64,000 nucleotides of DNA, from positions 62,001-126,000 of the forward strand of contig DISB01000009.1 in the NCBI GenBank assembly GCA_002421685.1, in the 5' to 3' direction. How positions within the stretch are numbered: position 1 is the stretch's first letter; the number at the start of each line of letters is the position of its first letter. The position numbers and the translations under genes were made by a program. The stretch comes from Bacteroidetes bacterium UBA6221. GTDB taxonomy: Bacteria > Bacteroidota > Bacteroidia > Chitinophagales > Chitinophagaceae. The notes below the pieces were generated by a model, which saw nothing but the letters and a program-made list of their open reading frames with translations, was not told the DNA's origin and searched no databases. Shown in pieces: positions 9,130-18,785 of the stretch.

Positions 9130-10416
9130 ATGGCTGATATAGCAATAAGCGTTGATAATGTTTCGAAAATGTACCGGCTGGGCGAGGTTGGTACCGGCAC
9201 TATTTCACACGATCTGAACCGGTGGTTTCATCGTATCCGGGGCAAAGAAGACCCGTACCTGAAGCTTGGCGAAGAGAATAAGAGAGATGCTAAGGGTGGT
9301 GACTATGTATGGGCGTTGAAGGATGTATCGTTTGACGTAACAGAAGGACAGGTGCTGGGCATAATAGGTAAGAACGGTGCGGGGAAATCTACGTTGCTGA
9401 AATTATTATCGAGGGTTACGGCCCCAACAACAGGTATTATAAAAGCCAGGGGGCGTATCGCCAGCTTACTTGAGGTAGGCACGGGTTTTCACCCTGAATT
9501 GACCGGGCGGGAGAACATTTTCCTGAATGGGGCCATATTGGGCATGACCAAGTCAGAAATAAGGAGCAAGTTTGATGAAATAGTAGATTTTTCAGGTGTT
9601 GCGCGGTACGTAGACACACCTGTAAAAAGATACAGTTCCGGAATGTATGTCAGGTTGGCTTTTGCAGTTGCGGCGTTTCTCGAACCCGAGATACTTATTG
9701 TGGATGAAGTATTAGCGGTGGGCGATGCCGAATTTCAGAAAAAATGCCTGGGACGTATGAAGGATGTGAGCCAGAATGATGGCAGGACCGTCTTGTTTGT
9801 AAGCCACAACATGGGAGCTATTAAAAACCTGTGTCATAAAACCCTGGTAATGAAACACGGCAGGGTAGAGGCGCTCGAGGATACTCCCACTGCAATAGAA
9901 CGATATCTGTCGTCAGACTCAGATGTGGACCGGTATGTACGATGGAGCAGGGATGAACGTCCGGGTGACAACACTGTAAGGCTCAATTCCATAAGGATAT
10001 TAAATGCTTCCGGTGATACGGAGAAAGCACTTACTTCAAGTGATGAAATACATATTGAGATTTCTTACGAGGTGCTGGAAGATGTAAAAGACCTTCGTGT
10101 GACCAACAGTTTAATGGGTTTTGATGGCGAGCATATTTTCAGTACGAGCGATTTCAATTATTACAACGATAGCAGGGTTAGGGAAAAAGGACAATATGTT
10201 TCAGTTCTGACTATCCCGGCCAAAATGCTGAATCTTTCAAGATATTATATCAGTGTTGATATTGAGATACCGAGTGCGAAATCCATTGTTCAATCGGCGC
10301 TTGTTGCATTCAATATCGAAGAATTGATATACAATGAGATGGGTATGCTAATTGCAGCAAAACCGCCGGGACAGATACACCCGGTATTGAACTGGAAAGT
10401 GGAAAGAGTAAAATAG
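9130..10416 (+). CDS. wzt: ABC polysaccharide exporter, ATPase subunit with C-terminal Wzt domain
   Basis: ATPase of 428 residues. Walker A is GKNGAGKST (80-88), the signature is YSSGMYVRLAF and Walker B is ILIVDEVLAVGD. After the nucleotide-binding domain comes an extra domain of about 150 residues (from about 275), the Wzt_C beta-sandwich position. In characterised Wzt proteins this domain binds the modified non-reducing end of the finished glycan. Its presence suggests recognition of a capped chain, for which the methyltransferases in the cluster are candidates (inference). Confidence 0.93.
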   Translation: MADIAISVDNVSKMYRLGEVGTGTISHDLNRWFHRIRGKEDPYLKLGEENKRDAKGGDYVWALKDVSFDVTEGQVLGIIGKNGAGKSTLLKLLSRVTAPTTGIIKARGRIASLLEVGTGFHPELTGRENIFLNGAILGMTKSEIRSKFDEIVDFSGVARYVDTPVKRYSSGMYVRLAFAVAAFLEPEILIVDEVLAVGDAEFQKKCLGRMKDVSQNDGRTVLFVSHNMGAIKNLCHKTLVMKHGRVEALEDTPTAIERYLSSDSDVDRYVRWSRDERPGDNTVRLNSIRILNASGDTEKALTSSDEIHIEISYEVLEDVKDLRVTNSLMGFDGEHIFSTSDFNYYNDSRVREKGQYVSVLTIPAKMLNLSRYYISVDIEIPSAKSIVQSALVAFNIEELIYNEMGMLIAAKPPGQIHPVLNWKVERVK

Positions 10417-10499
10417 AAGCTTTTTGCGAATGATCATATCACAGGATACAATGTGATTTATTTTCGTTCCGAGTAAAGGCGATATCGTTAAACTGTTTA

Positions 10500-11528
10500 A
10501 TGAATAATCCCCGGATATCCATAATTACCCCATCCTTCAACCGTGCTGACGTGGTAGAAGAAACCGCACGGTCTATTTTTAGCCAGACATATGGCAACTG
10601 GGAATGGGTAATTGTGGACGACGGCAGCACTGACAATAGTTGGGAAGTGCTTGAGTCGTTCGCTGCGCAAGACAGCCGTGTTAAGATTTACAAGCGGGAC
10701 AGGGAGCCTAAAGGCGCCTGTACCTGCAGGAATATAGCCGTTGAAAAAAGCACGGGTGAGTATCTGCTCTTCCTGGATACTGATGACCTGTTGGCCCCTT
10801 ATTGCTTACAGCAGCGGTTATCCGCCATGGAGGAAAACCCTGGCTGTGATTTTATAATATTCCCTATGCTGATGTTTGAAAAACATCCTGACGATTTGAA
10901 TATTCTGTGGAATGTAGACAAGGATGAAGACGACCTGCAACGAATATTAGTTGGCGACCCTGTATGCCAGGGTACAGGGCCGTTATGGAAGAAGAAATCA
11001 TTTATTGACATCGGGATGTGGAATGAGCATTTAAAATTGTGGCAAGACATCGAGTTACATATTAGAAGCCTGCTTCACCCTGTTGTTTACAAAAAGAAAT
11101 TAGACTTTAAGCCCGACGTATACCTCAGGGTATCTGACAATAGCCTGTCAAGGGGGGGATTTCATTCTGCCCCGAAAATGAAAAGCAGGATCAGCGTATT
11201 CACCTATGCGTGTGACGAAATCCATAAAAAAGGGTTACAGGATAAGTATAAATCCGGCTTAAGGGTAATGGGCTTAGATATTATAATGAGCTCCATAAAC
11301 AGTAGATTGTATAAGGAGGCGGAGAACTTGCTGAATATGGCAAAACGGTACAACATATTCAACGATTCTGAAATAAAGAAGTTCCGGTTTTACATGAATG
11401 CATTCAGGTTGAAGGTATATAAGCTTCAATCACTGTTCGCTGTGATCAGGAATAGGGTGCATGCAATAGCTATTTCTCCGGAAACGACCATGACCAAAAT
11501 AAAGTGGAATAACAATATAAACAAATAG
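10500..11528 (+). CDS. Glycosyltransferase family 2
   Basis: GT-A inverting-type transferase of 342 residues. The N-terminal nucleotide-sugar motif ISIITPSFNRADVV is followed by IVDDGSTDNSW and the DXD-type metal site DTDD near residue 98. The C-terminal half is unlike standard GT2 domains and may bind the acceptor. An 83-base gap follows wzt; it ends 2 bases before the next gene. Donor sugar unknown. Confidence 0.87.
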   Translation: MNNPRISIITPSFNRADVVEETARSIFSQTYGNWEWVIVDDGSTDNSWEVLESFAAQDSRVKIYKRDREPKGACTCRNIAVEKSTGEYLLFLDTDDLLAPYCLQQRLSAMEENPGCDFIIFPMLMFEKHPDDLNILWNVDKDEDDLQRILVGDPVCQGTGPLWKKKSFIDIGMWNEHLKLWQDIELHIRSLLHPVVYKKKLDFKPDVYLRVSDNSLSRGGFHSAPKMKSRISVFTYACDEIHKKGLQDKYKSGLRVMGLDIIMSSINSRLYKEAENLLNMAKRYNIFNDSEIKKFRFYMNAFRLKVYKLQSLFAVIRNRVHAIAISPETTMTKIKWNNNINK

Positions 11529-11530
11529 TA

Positions 11531-12535
11531 ATGGCAAAAGTATTAGTAACCGGGGCAGCCGGTTTTATAGGCTCTCATGTGTGCGATCATGTTATTGGCC
11601 AGGGCCACGACGTTGTTGCCATGGATGACTTGTCGGGCGGTTTTGAAGATAACGTCAACCCTAAGGCCGATTTTGTAAAAGGGTCTATTAATGATGTGGA
11701 ACTGGTCAATAACCTTTTCGCGCAACATAAATTTGAATACGTATTTCACCTGGCCGCCTATGCTGCAGAAGGGCTGAGTCATTTTATCAGGCGGTTCAAC
11801 TATAATAACAACCTCATAGGTAGCATTAATCTTATTAACGCTTCAATCAATGCTGGTACCGTCAGGTGCTTTGTATTCACATCTTCAATCGCCGTGTATG
11901 GCAAAAACCAATTGCCTATGAAGGAAGATATGACACCTATGCCGGAAGACCCTTATGGTATTGCTAAACTGGCCGTTGAGCAAGACCTGAAGTCGGCCCA
12001 TGAAATGTTTGGTATGGATTATATAATATTCAGACCGCATAATGTGTATGGAGAAAGGCAAAACATTGGGGATCCCTACAGGAACGTGGTGGGTATATTT
12101 ATGAACCAGATTATGCAGGGTAAAAAACTAACGATATTTGGTGATGGAATGCAGACACGAGCCTTTAGCCATATTGACGATGTGGCGCCGATCATCGCTA
12201 AAAGTATCGAGATGCCTGAAGCATACAACGAGGTTTTTAATATTGGCGCTGATACACCTTATACTGTTAAAGAGCTTGCGACACTTGTATGCGATGCATT
12301 TGGAGTTTCTGAACAGGTTGAGATGCTGGAAGCCAGGAACGAAGTGGTACATGCATATTCTAATCACGACAAAGTGCATAAATATTTCGGCCATATGATA
12401 CACAATGTTTCACTGCAAGACGGCATTGGGCGAATGGTGGCCGAGGCTAAGGCAAAAGGACCCAGGCAGGGAGAAAAATTCAAGTATATCGAAGTTGAGA
12501 AGAACATGCCACCCGCGTGGAAAAAACTCATTTGA
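11531..12535 (+). CDS. NAD-dependent sugar-nucleotide epimerase (UDP-glucose 4-epimerase-like)
   Basis: Extended SDR of 334 residues with GAAGFIGSH for the dinucleotide, a catalytic SSIAVYG serine region and YGIAK (Tyr-x3-Lys). The fold and the FRPHNVYG stretch fit the GalE group, but substrate cannot be fixed from motifs. It probably inverts C4 of a UDP-hexose or UDP-HexNAc used in the cluster. It lies between two GT2 genes. Confidence 0.82.
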   Translation: MAKVLVTGAAGFIGSHVCDHVIGQGHDVVAMDDLSGGFEDNVNPKADFVKGSINDVELVNNLFAQHKFEYVFHLAAYAAEGLSHFIRRFNYNNNLIGSINLINASINAGTVRCFVFTSSIAVYGKNQLPMKEDMTPMPEDPYGIAKLAVEQDLKSAHEMFGMDYIIFRPHNVYGERQNIGDPYRNVVGIFMNQIMQGKKLTIFGDGMQTRAFSHIDDVAPIIAKSIEMPEAYNEVFNIGADTPYTVKELATLVCDAFGVSEQVEMLEARNEVVHAYSNHDKVHKYFGHMIHNVSLQDGIGRMVAEAKAKGPRQGEKFKYIEVEKNMPPAWKKLI

Positions 12536-12548
12536 TACTCTTTGGACG

Positions 12549-13532
12549 ATGCACATAGCTATGCAAAAAGATATTTACCCGGAAATTTCAGTCGTTATCC
12601 CTGTAAAGAACGAAGCCACAAAGATCAGGGCCTGCATCAATGGTATACTCTCCCAAACTGTACCTGTAAAGGAAATAATTGTCGTGGACTCTGGTTCAAC
12701 AGATGGAACACTGGACATACTACGTGAGTACCGAATTGTTAGGATAATTGAAATACCGGGGGAACAGTTCAATCATGGCGAAACAAGAAATTTAGGCGTG
12801 AGAAACGCCACCGGGGAGTTTGTTTTGCTGACTGTGGGAGACGCAATGCCCTATGATGAATCCTGGATCGAAAAAATGATGACTGTGTTTGCGGGCGATT
12901 CAGATATCGTTGGGGTTTGTGGGCAGCAGGTTGTTTCACACGATAAAGACAAAAATCCCGCAGAATGGTTTCGTCCCGTTTCTGAACCCAAGGTTACGAA
13001 GTATAAATTCACAAAAGAACAATTTAACGCTCTAAGTCCATTCGAGAAGAAGAGCGTTTGCGGTTGGGACGATGTTACTGCGATGTATCGTAGGGATATA
13101 TTGGTGAAGATACCGTTTCAGTACACAACCTATGCTGAAGATGCGTTATGGGCCAAGGATGCTATTTTAGCCGGATACACAATAGCATATTGCCCGGCGG
13201 CAAGAGTATATCATTATCACCTCGAGGATGCTGAGTTTTCCTTTAAAAGGAACTACACCGTGATGTATCACATGTATAAGTTCTTTGGCATTGTTTACGA
13301 TATTCCTAAGACTCGTATTATTGACTACCTGAGGCTGGTGAACTTATTAAGGAAGGCTGAAGGTATAACCATGACCGGGAAAATTAAATGGTGGAAATAC
13401 AATATGGAGCTTAAACGTGGCCGGGAGAAAGCAATACTGGCAGTAAGAGCTGCAATAGAAAGAGGGGATGATTTTTTTGATAAGCAACACCAGGAAATTT
13501 GTGGTCGTCCGCCTATACCCAAAAAAGCATGA
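12549..13532 (+). CDS. Glycosyltransferase family 2, rhamnosyltransferase-like
   Basis: GT2 enzyme of about 328 residues. The start is placed at ATG 12549 (MHIAMQKD), with ATG 12561 as the alternative; an upstream in-frame ATG at 12405 lies deep inside the preceding gene and is rejected. Motifs are SVVIPVKNEATK, IVVDSGSTDGT and FNHGETRNLGVRNATGEF, the last typical of RfbF/RfbN-like rhamnosyltransferases. The usual QDA metal site is replaced by GDA. Actual donor unknown. Confidence 0.85.
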   Translation: MHIAMQKDIYPEISVVIPVKNEATKIRACINGILSQTVPVKEIIVVDSGSTDGTLDILREYRIVRIIEIPGEQFNHGETRNLGVRNATGEFVLLTVGDAMPYDESWIEKMMTVFAGDSDIVGVCGQQVVSHDKDKNPAEWFRPVSEPKVTKYKFTKEQFNALSPFEKKSVCGWDDVTAMYRRDILVKIPFQYTTYAEDALWAKDAILAGYTIAYCPAARVYHYHLEDAEFSFKRNYTVMYHMYKFFGIVYDIPKTRIIDYLRLVNLLRKAEGITMTGKIKWWKYNMELKRGREKAILAVRAAIERGDDFFDKQHQEICGRPPIPKKA

Positions 13533-13539
13533 TAGCACT

Positions 13540-14559
13540 TTGTTAGCAAAAGAAATACTTATTACAGGCGCCGCCGGTTTTATCGGTTATCATACCAGTC
13601 GCAGATTATGCGAAGCGGGCATGAATGTCATAGGGCTGGATTCCCTGAATGATTACTATGATGTAGGTCTAAAACGAGCAAGACTTAAAGAACTGGAGCA
13701 GTATGATAATTTCCGTTTTTATCAGATAGACATCAGCGATAAAAACAAATTGGATGCTATCTTTAATGAAAACAATATTGACGTTGTTGTTAATCTTGCG
13801 GCACAGGCAGGCGTCAGGTACAGCCTCGTCAACCCCTATAGATATATAGAGAGTAATGTGAGCGGGTTTATGAATATACTGGAGGCATGCCGTAATAATC
13901 CTGTAAAGCACCTTGTATTCGCATCATCCAGCTCTGTATATGGCGCAAATAATAAAGTGCCGTTTTCGGTAAATGATCATACTGACCATCCCATATCATT
14001 ATACGCCGCAACAAAAAAGGCAAATGAGGCCATGGCGCACAGCTATGCTTCTTTATATGGCATACCTTGTACCGGGTTACGTTTTTTCACCGTTTATGGA
14101 CCTTGGGGAAGACCCGACATGGCTTACTTTCTTTTTACCGATAAGATCATACACAATAAGCCCATACAATTATTTAATCACGGACAGTTGAGCCGGGATT
14201 TTACATACATAGATGACATAGTAAAGGCCATAGTGGCGCTAATCGATAAACCCCCGGTAGCTTCGCCGCATAAAGCCGGACAAACATTAGATACCTCAGA
14301 TAGTTTCGCGCCATACAAGTTATACAACATTGGTCATAACAAACCTGTACAGCTAATGGAGTTTGTTCAGGTGCTGGAAAACCTTCTGGGAAAAAAGGCC
14401 ATACTGGAGTATAAACCTATGCAAGCGGGCGACATGTACGAGACATTTGCTGATATTGAAGATCTTACTGCAAGCATTGGCTTTAGCCCACAGGTAGATA
14501 TAAAGGAAGGCCTGAAACATTTTGTAGACTGGTATAAAAAGTATTACAACGTAGTATAG
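13540..14559 (+). CDS. UDP-glucuronate 4-epimerase-like SDR
   Basis: Interconverts UDP-glucuronate and UDP-galacturonate in the CapI/LspL group. The diagnostic stretch is GLDSLNDYYDVGLKRARL after GAAGFIGYH; catalytic SSSSVYG and YAATK follow, then the group-typical FFTVYGPWGRPDMA. A TTG start at 13540 is chosen because the in-frame ATG at 13468 would overlap the upstream gene by 65 bases and add residues without family counterpart. About 339 residues, normal length. It suggests a galacturonate unit in the polymer. Confidence 0.87.
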   Translation: MLAKEILITGAAGFIGYHTSRRLCEAGMNVIGLDSLNDYYDVGLKRARLKELEQYDNFRFYQIDISDKNKLDAIFNENNIDVVVNLAAQAGVRYSLVNPYRYIESNVSGFMNILEACRNNPVKHLVFASSSSVYGANNKVPFSVNDHTDHPISLYAATKKANEAMAHSYASLYGIPCTGLRFFTVYGPWGRPDMAYFLFTDKIIHNKPIQLFNHGQLSRDFTYIDDIVKAIVALIDKPPVASPHKAGQTLDTSDSFAPYKLYNIGHNKPVQLMEFVQVLENLLGKKAILEYKPMQAGDMYETFADIEDLTASIGFSPQVDIKEGLKHFVDWYKKYYNVV

Positions 14560-14560
14560 A

Positions 14561-15415
14561 ATGACAGGACATCCCATAGTTAGCGTGTTGATGACATCGT
14601 ACAACCGTGAAAAGTTTATCGGTGAGGCTATTGAAAGTGTTCTCGCATCTACATTTAAAGATTTTGAACTGATTGTAGTTGATGATTGTTCAAAGGATGG
14701 TACGGTAGGTATCGCACGCACATACGAGCAGGCAGACCCTCGGGTAAAGGTATATGTGAATGAACAAAACCTGGGTGATTATAATAATCGCAACAAAGCA
14801 GCATCTTATGCCACAGGTACTTATATTAAGTATTGGGATTCTGATGACGTGATGTATCCTCATTGCCTGGACGTGATGTTGCGCAGTATGCTCAAATATC
14901 CCGGGGCCGGCCTGGGGCTGATTAAACCACATCTACCGTATTTCCCTGATCCCTATCCGTTTGTTATTCAGAAGCCGTTTGAAACGTTTTCCAAACACCA
15001 GGATTTGTTCAGCAATTCTCCCGGCTCCGCCATTATGCGGCGGGATGTATTTAACCGGGTAGGCGGCTTTAGCGGCAAACGCTATATTGGCGATTTTGAA
15101 TTCTGGTTGAAGATATCTCAACATACACCGCTGGTAATCATACCCGGGTTTTTGGGTTGGGACCGCACACACCCCGGGCAAGAGCGCGACTTTGACGAAG
15201 TAGCGTATGAAAAATTGGCAATTGATGCATTGTCAGAAGCATTCGCAAGCAGCAAACTTGAAAATATAGAAGAACTAAAAAAGAAGGTGATAGGCGAACG
15301 GGTAGCTGCTTCAAAAAAAATCATAGCGAAAAATTTGTTGCGGTTAAACTTTTCTGCAGCTATGCGAAAGTTTAAGTTGTTGACCTACTTGCAGCAAAAG
15401 ACTAAAGACCAATAA
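14561..15415 (+). CDS. Glycosyltransferase family 2
   Basis: GT-A fold enzyme of 284 residues starting one base after the preceding stop. Nucleotide-sugar motifs are SVLMTSYNREKFI and IVVDDCSKDGT, with a DSDD metal site near residue 93 and GDFEFWLKIS in the acceptor half. Substrate unknown. Confidence 0.87.
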   Translation: MTGHPIVSVLMTSYNREKFIGEAIESVLASTFKDFELIVVDDCSKDGTVGIARTYEQADPRVKVYVNEQNLGDYNNRNKAASYATGTYIKYWDSDDVMYPHCLDVMLRSMLKYPGAGLGLIKPHLPYFPDPYPFVIQKPFETFSKHQDLFSNSPGSAIMRRDVFNRVGGFSGKRYIGDFEFWLKISQHTPLVIIPGFLGWDRTHPGQERDFDEVAYEKLAIDALSEAFASSKLENIEELKKKVIGERVAASKKIIAKNLLRLNFSAAMRKFKLLTYLQQKTKDQ

Positions 15416-15422
15416 CAACAGG

Positions 15423-16064
15423 ATGATTGATTTGATATTGATAGGTGGTGGGGGGCACGGCGTGTCTGTAGTCAGTGTTATTGAAAGTCTTGGCAATTAC
15501 AGGATTGCAGGCATACTTGATGCGGCTATTCCTGTGGGAGAAAAAGTATTGGGATACCAGGTTGTAGGCACAGATACAGATATTCCTTATTGGGTGAAAC
15601 AGGGCGCACAGTTTGTTGTTGGCGTAGGGCAAATAGGAAGTGGAACCGCACGCAGACGAACATTTAACCTGGTAAAACAACATGGCGGCGTATTACCTGT
15701 ACTTATTGCATCTACGGCATGGGTATCGAAACATGCCGTATTGGGAGAAGGCACAGTAGTGTTTCACCGTGGTATAGTAAATACAAGGGCGCGTATCGGC
15801 GAAAATAATATCATCAACACAGGAGCAATTATAGAGCACGACGTAGTCATTGGTGATGATAACCATATCTCAACCAGTGTAACCGTAAATGGCGACTGCA
15901 CTATTGGAAATAATAACTTTTTGGGCTGTGGTTCTATAGTGCATCACAGATTGAGTATAGCCGACAATATAATCGTAGGCGCTGGTGCAGTGGTAGTGAA
16001 AAGTTGTTTAGAACAAGGCACATACATCGGTGTGCCGGCAAGGAAACTGGGGATTGGGGCCTGA
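15423..16064 (+). CDS. Sugar O/N-acetyltransferase, NeuD/PglD-like
   Basis: Left-handed beta-helix acyltransferase of 213 residues. An N-terminal PglD-type Rossmann-like domain (LILIGGGGHGVSVV) precedes hexapeptide repeats from about residue 95 to the end, closing with GVPARKLG. Relatives acetylate amino groups of UDP-4-amino sugars or hydroxyls of sialic acid using acetyl-CoA. No NeuB/LegI-type synthase occurs in the window, so a nonulosonic acid target is not supported. The acceptor is unknown. Confidence 0.85.
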   Translation: MIDLILIGGGGHGVSVVSVIESLGNYRIAGILDAAIPVGEKVLGYQVVGTDTDIPYWVKQGAQFVVGVGQIGSGTARRRTFNLVKQHGGVLPVLIASTAWVSKHAVLGEGTVVFHRGIVNTRARIGENNIINTGAIIEHDVVIGDDNHISTSVTVNGDCTIGNNNFLGCGSIVHHRLSIADNIIVGAGAVVVKSCLEQGTYIGVPARKLGIGA

Positions 16065-16096
16065 AATGATTCAATGCTGGAGAAAAAGAAATTTAT

Positions 16097-16867
16097 ATGA
16101 ATACGACTAATGTAAGCTTCGCAGACTATTACAATGAACACAGCGATTACAAGGAGCTACGCCAGAAAGGTAGTGTATTTGAAAAGCAGTACCTGGACGA
16201 AGTAGACTTCTGGAAGAATAAATACCTGTGCGAGTTGACCGCTCAACTTGATATCCAAAGCATTTGTGAAATAGGATGTGCCGTGGGCATATTGCTGAAC
16301 AGGTATAAAGCAGTAGCGCCCATGCACAACAGGTGGGGAGTAGATGTCTCTTCGCAAAACATTGAATACGCCCGGAAGCAATTTCCCGATATGAATTTCT
16401 TCGCGGGTACTTTTGATGCTTTTCTTGCCCAGGAGAACAAGCCAGACTCTGTGGACCTGGTGATACTGTCTGATATACTGGAACATGTAGAGGATGATAG
16501 AGGACTATTGGAAGATGCCGGCAAATATGGCGACTACGTAGTGTTGAATCTACCATTGGAGAAATGCGGTGAATATGAGGGACGTGTATATGGCCTGGAG
16601 GACAAACACGGTCATTTGCGCTGGTATGATGTAAACGATGCAAGGCAATTGGTGTCTGATGCCGGAATGGTAGAGGTAGCAAGCATTGTCAGGCATTATG
16701 TGCAGGAGCCGATATTCAGAAATTACCTGGCCAATAAGCTATTTGCCGATAAAACAGGACAGGATAAAGTGGACGGTCTCGCAAAATATATAACCGAGAT
16801 AAATGAAATAGACCTGAATCCGTCTTTTTACAAGAGCAACTATTTCGGGTTGCTGAAGAGGAAGTAA
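16097..16867 (+). CDS. Class I SAM-dependent methyltransferase
   Basis: Soluble protein of 256 residues with SAM motif I ICEIGCAVGILLNRY, an acidic loop WGVDVSSQNIEYARKQFP, and DLVILSDILEHVEDD, which places it in the Methyltransf_11/23 group. In polysaccharide loci such enzymes methylate sugar hydroxyls, sometimes as a chain terminus. Substrate cannot be deduced. Since the Wzt here has a putative end-binding domain, a capping role is possible. Confidence 0.85.
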   Translation: MNTTNVSFADYYNEHSDYKELRQKGSVFEKQYLDEVDFWKNKYLCELTAQLDIQSICEIGCAVGILLNRYKAVAPMHNRWGVDVSSQNIEYARKQFPDMNFFAGTFDAFLAQENKPDSVDLVILSDILEHVEDDRGLLEDAGKYGDYVVLNLPLEKCGEYEGRVYGLEDKHGHLRWYDVNDARQLVSDAGMVEVASIVRHYVQEPIFRNYLANKLFADKTGQDKVDGLAKYITEINEIDLNPSFYKSNYFGLLKRK

Positions 16868-16903
16868 AAAATCAGGTCACACTAATTCATCCGGGTAAAG
16901 TAA

Positions 16904-18115
16904 ATGAAAGTGCTTGTAATAGGCAGAGAGGCGTCAGATTTTATGGTGCCGCTTTTTGATGGGCTCCGACGCCAATACGATGCACATGTGGACCTGCTGG
17001 AACTCCGCGGTATAGATAAAGTACGAAAGCCTGCTTTTTCAGGATTTAATAATGTGCTGGATATTTCACTCGCCATAAAAGATTACCCGAAATCGTTTAT
17101 TCTGCGGAGTGTCTTTTCCGGTTATTTTATAAAGAAAATTTTAAGTGCGGGTAATATAAAGTCTGCTATACGACTGGCCGTGCTACAGCGCCGGATGTTA
17201 CCGGAAATAAAGAAATATGATGTGATAAGTGTACAGTTTATCACACCGGAACTGTTCGATCTGTTTGATGCAATAGCATCCGCAAAGAAGATATGCGTGA
17301 CTTTTTGGGGAAGCGATCTATTTCAAAACAATCAGGATTTTAATATTTTGACCCAAAGTAAGTTGATCCGGATTGCCTCAGCCATAACTGTACACCATAA
17401 AGAAATGCAGGACGTCTTTCTCTCTAAGTTTGGAAGGGAGTATGAACATATCACACATGCTGTTTTGCCGGTGAGTGATAAAGGCCATCTGCAGATATTT
17501 GCTGCAGAAGCGCCCCGCAGGGAGCAGCATATTGCCCGGTTCAAACATCGGCACAATATTGCGTCGCATAAACGGATAGTTGTTGTCGGCCATTCCGCAC
17601 ATGCATTAGACAATCATATTTCAATAGCAACGGCGCTTTTGCCCTTTAAAGATGAGTTATACGACAGAATTTGCTTCGTGTTGCCAATGACTTATGGGGC
17701 CCATAATGAACAGTATTATAACGAGGTAGAAGCTGCATACAAGCAGGTAGGTTGTCAATATATCATACTACGGCAATTTCTTACAAATGAAGAGATGTTG
17801 GAATTAAGACTGGCATCTGAAGTGCTGATACGCCTGTCAAAAATGGATGCCTTTAGCTGGTCGTTGTGCGAGACTTTATGTGCAGGTAATGTTGTGATAG
17901 CCGGGGCTTGGTTGCCTTACGGAAAATTACGTGGCAATGGTGTAATCATGCAGGAGGTATACGAAATAGAAGATGTAGGTGAAAAGCTGTTGGACGTACT
18001 GGATAATTACGATGAATATAAAAACGGTTGCGCCAATAATTCAGTTAATACGCCAAACGTATTTGTAAAGGAAAACGCGGTAGAAAAGTTTTATAAAATA
18101 TTTGCAGATGAATAG
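16904..18115 (+). CDS. GT-B glycosyltransferase, WecF (GT56)-like
   Basis: Protein of 403 residues with VTFWGSDLFQ near the middle and FVLPMTYGAHNEQYYNEV in the C-terminal half. The latter resembles the conserved core of Fuc4NAc transferase WecF (GT56). The GT class is inferred from these motifs and context; the donor is not known. Its last 8 bases overlap the start of the PIG-L gene. Confidence 0.7.
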   Translation: MKVLVIGREASDFMVPLFDGLRRQYDAHVDLLELRGIDKVRKPAFSGFNNVLDISLAIKDYPKSFILRSVFSGYFIKKILSAGNIKSAIRLAVLQRRMLPEIKKYDVISVQFITPELFDLFDAIASAKKICVTFWGSDLFQNNQDFNILTQSKLIRIASAITVHHKEMQDVFLSKFGREYEHITHAVLPVSDKGHLQIFAAEAPRREQHIARFKHRHNIASHKRIVVVGHSAHALDNHISIATALLPFKDELYDRICFVLPMTYGAHNEQYYNEVEAAYKQVGCQYIILRQFLTNEEMLELRLASEVLIRLSKMDAFSWSLCETLCAGNVVIAGAWLPYGKLRGNGVIMQEVYEIEDVGEKLLDVLDNYDEYKNGCANNSVNTPNVFVKENAVEKFYKIFADE

Positions 18116-18785
18116 TTGGGAGAAGATAATGGTAATAGCGGTACACCCTGACGACGAAACATTGGGTTGTGGGGGTACATTATTAAGGCTGGGAGCAATG
18201 GGCAGGGAACTCGCGTGGGTAATTGTTACCAATACGGACGATAGCGCTATTTTTTCAAAAGAATATACGCAGAAAAGAGTAGGAGAAATAGAGCGGGTAA
18301 AACAAGCCTACGGTTTCAGCAAAACATATCAACTGCCATTTGATGCAGGTTCTCTTGAAGGAATTCCTAAGATAGATATTGTAAATGCGATAAATAAGGC
18401 TGTAAGGGAATTTCAGCCGGATACAATTTTTTTGCCTTACCCGTGGGATATACATAAGGAGCACCAGGCAACTTTTGAGGCTGCGTTGGCATGTACCAAG
18501 GTGTTCAGGAATCCTTTTATAAAAAGAGTGATATTGATGGAAACACCAAGTGAAACAGATTTTGTACCGGCGAATGTGGTACAACCGTTTACACCCAATC
18601 TGTTTGTTAATATTACTGGCCACCTGGAACAGAAGCTGGATGTCATGAAAATATTCGAGAGCGAAGTACTGCCACATCCGTTCCCTAGGAGTCTTGATAG
18701 CATACGCGCATTGGCGGTGTACCGCGGAGGACAGGCGGGTTGTGCAGCAGCCGAAAGTTTCATGGTGATCAAAGAAATAATATGA
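18108..18785 (+). CDS. PIG-L family N-acetylglucosaminyl deacetylase
   Basis: Zinc-dependent de-N-acetylase of 225 residues. The family signature HPDDE (13-17) supplies the metal ligand and catalytic Asp, and HKEHQATF carries a second His site. Relatives (GlcNAc-PI deacetylase, MshB, BshB) remove acetyl from GlcNAc. ATG 18108 is preferred over TTG 18102; it overlaps the upstream gene by 8 bases, and the stop overlaps the next ATG (ATGA). It probably frees an amine on a sugar or glycan, which the nearby GNAT could re-acylate (inference). Confidence 0.9.
   Translation: MNSWEKIMVIAVHPDDETLGCGGTLLRLGAMGRELAWVIVTNTDDSAIFSKEYTQKRVGEIERVKQAYGFSKTYQLPFDAGSLEGIPKIDIVNAINKAVREFQPDTIFLPYPWDIHKEHQATFEAALACTKVFRNPFIKRVILMETPSETDFVPANVVQPFTPNLFVNITGHLEQKLDVMKIFESEVLPHPFPRSLDSIRALAVYRGGQAGCAAAESFMVIKEII

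Noticed and set aside
12405..12548. Upstream ATG start for the GT2 gene at 12549
   Set aside because: It would overlap the preceding epimerase by 131 bases and add residues with no glycosyltransferase character.
13468..13539. ATG 13468 as start of the UDP-glucuronate 4-epimerase gene
   Set aside because: It overlaps the upstream GT2 gene by 65 bases; family N-termini begin near LAKEILITGAAG, which TTG 13540 supplies.
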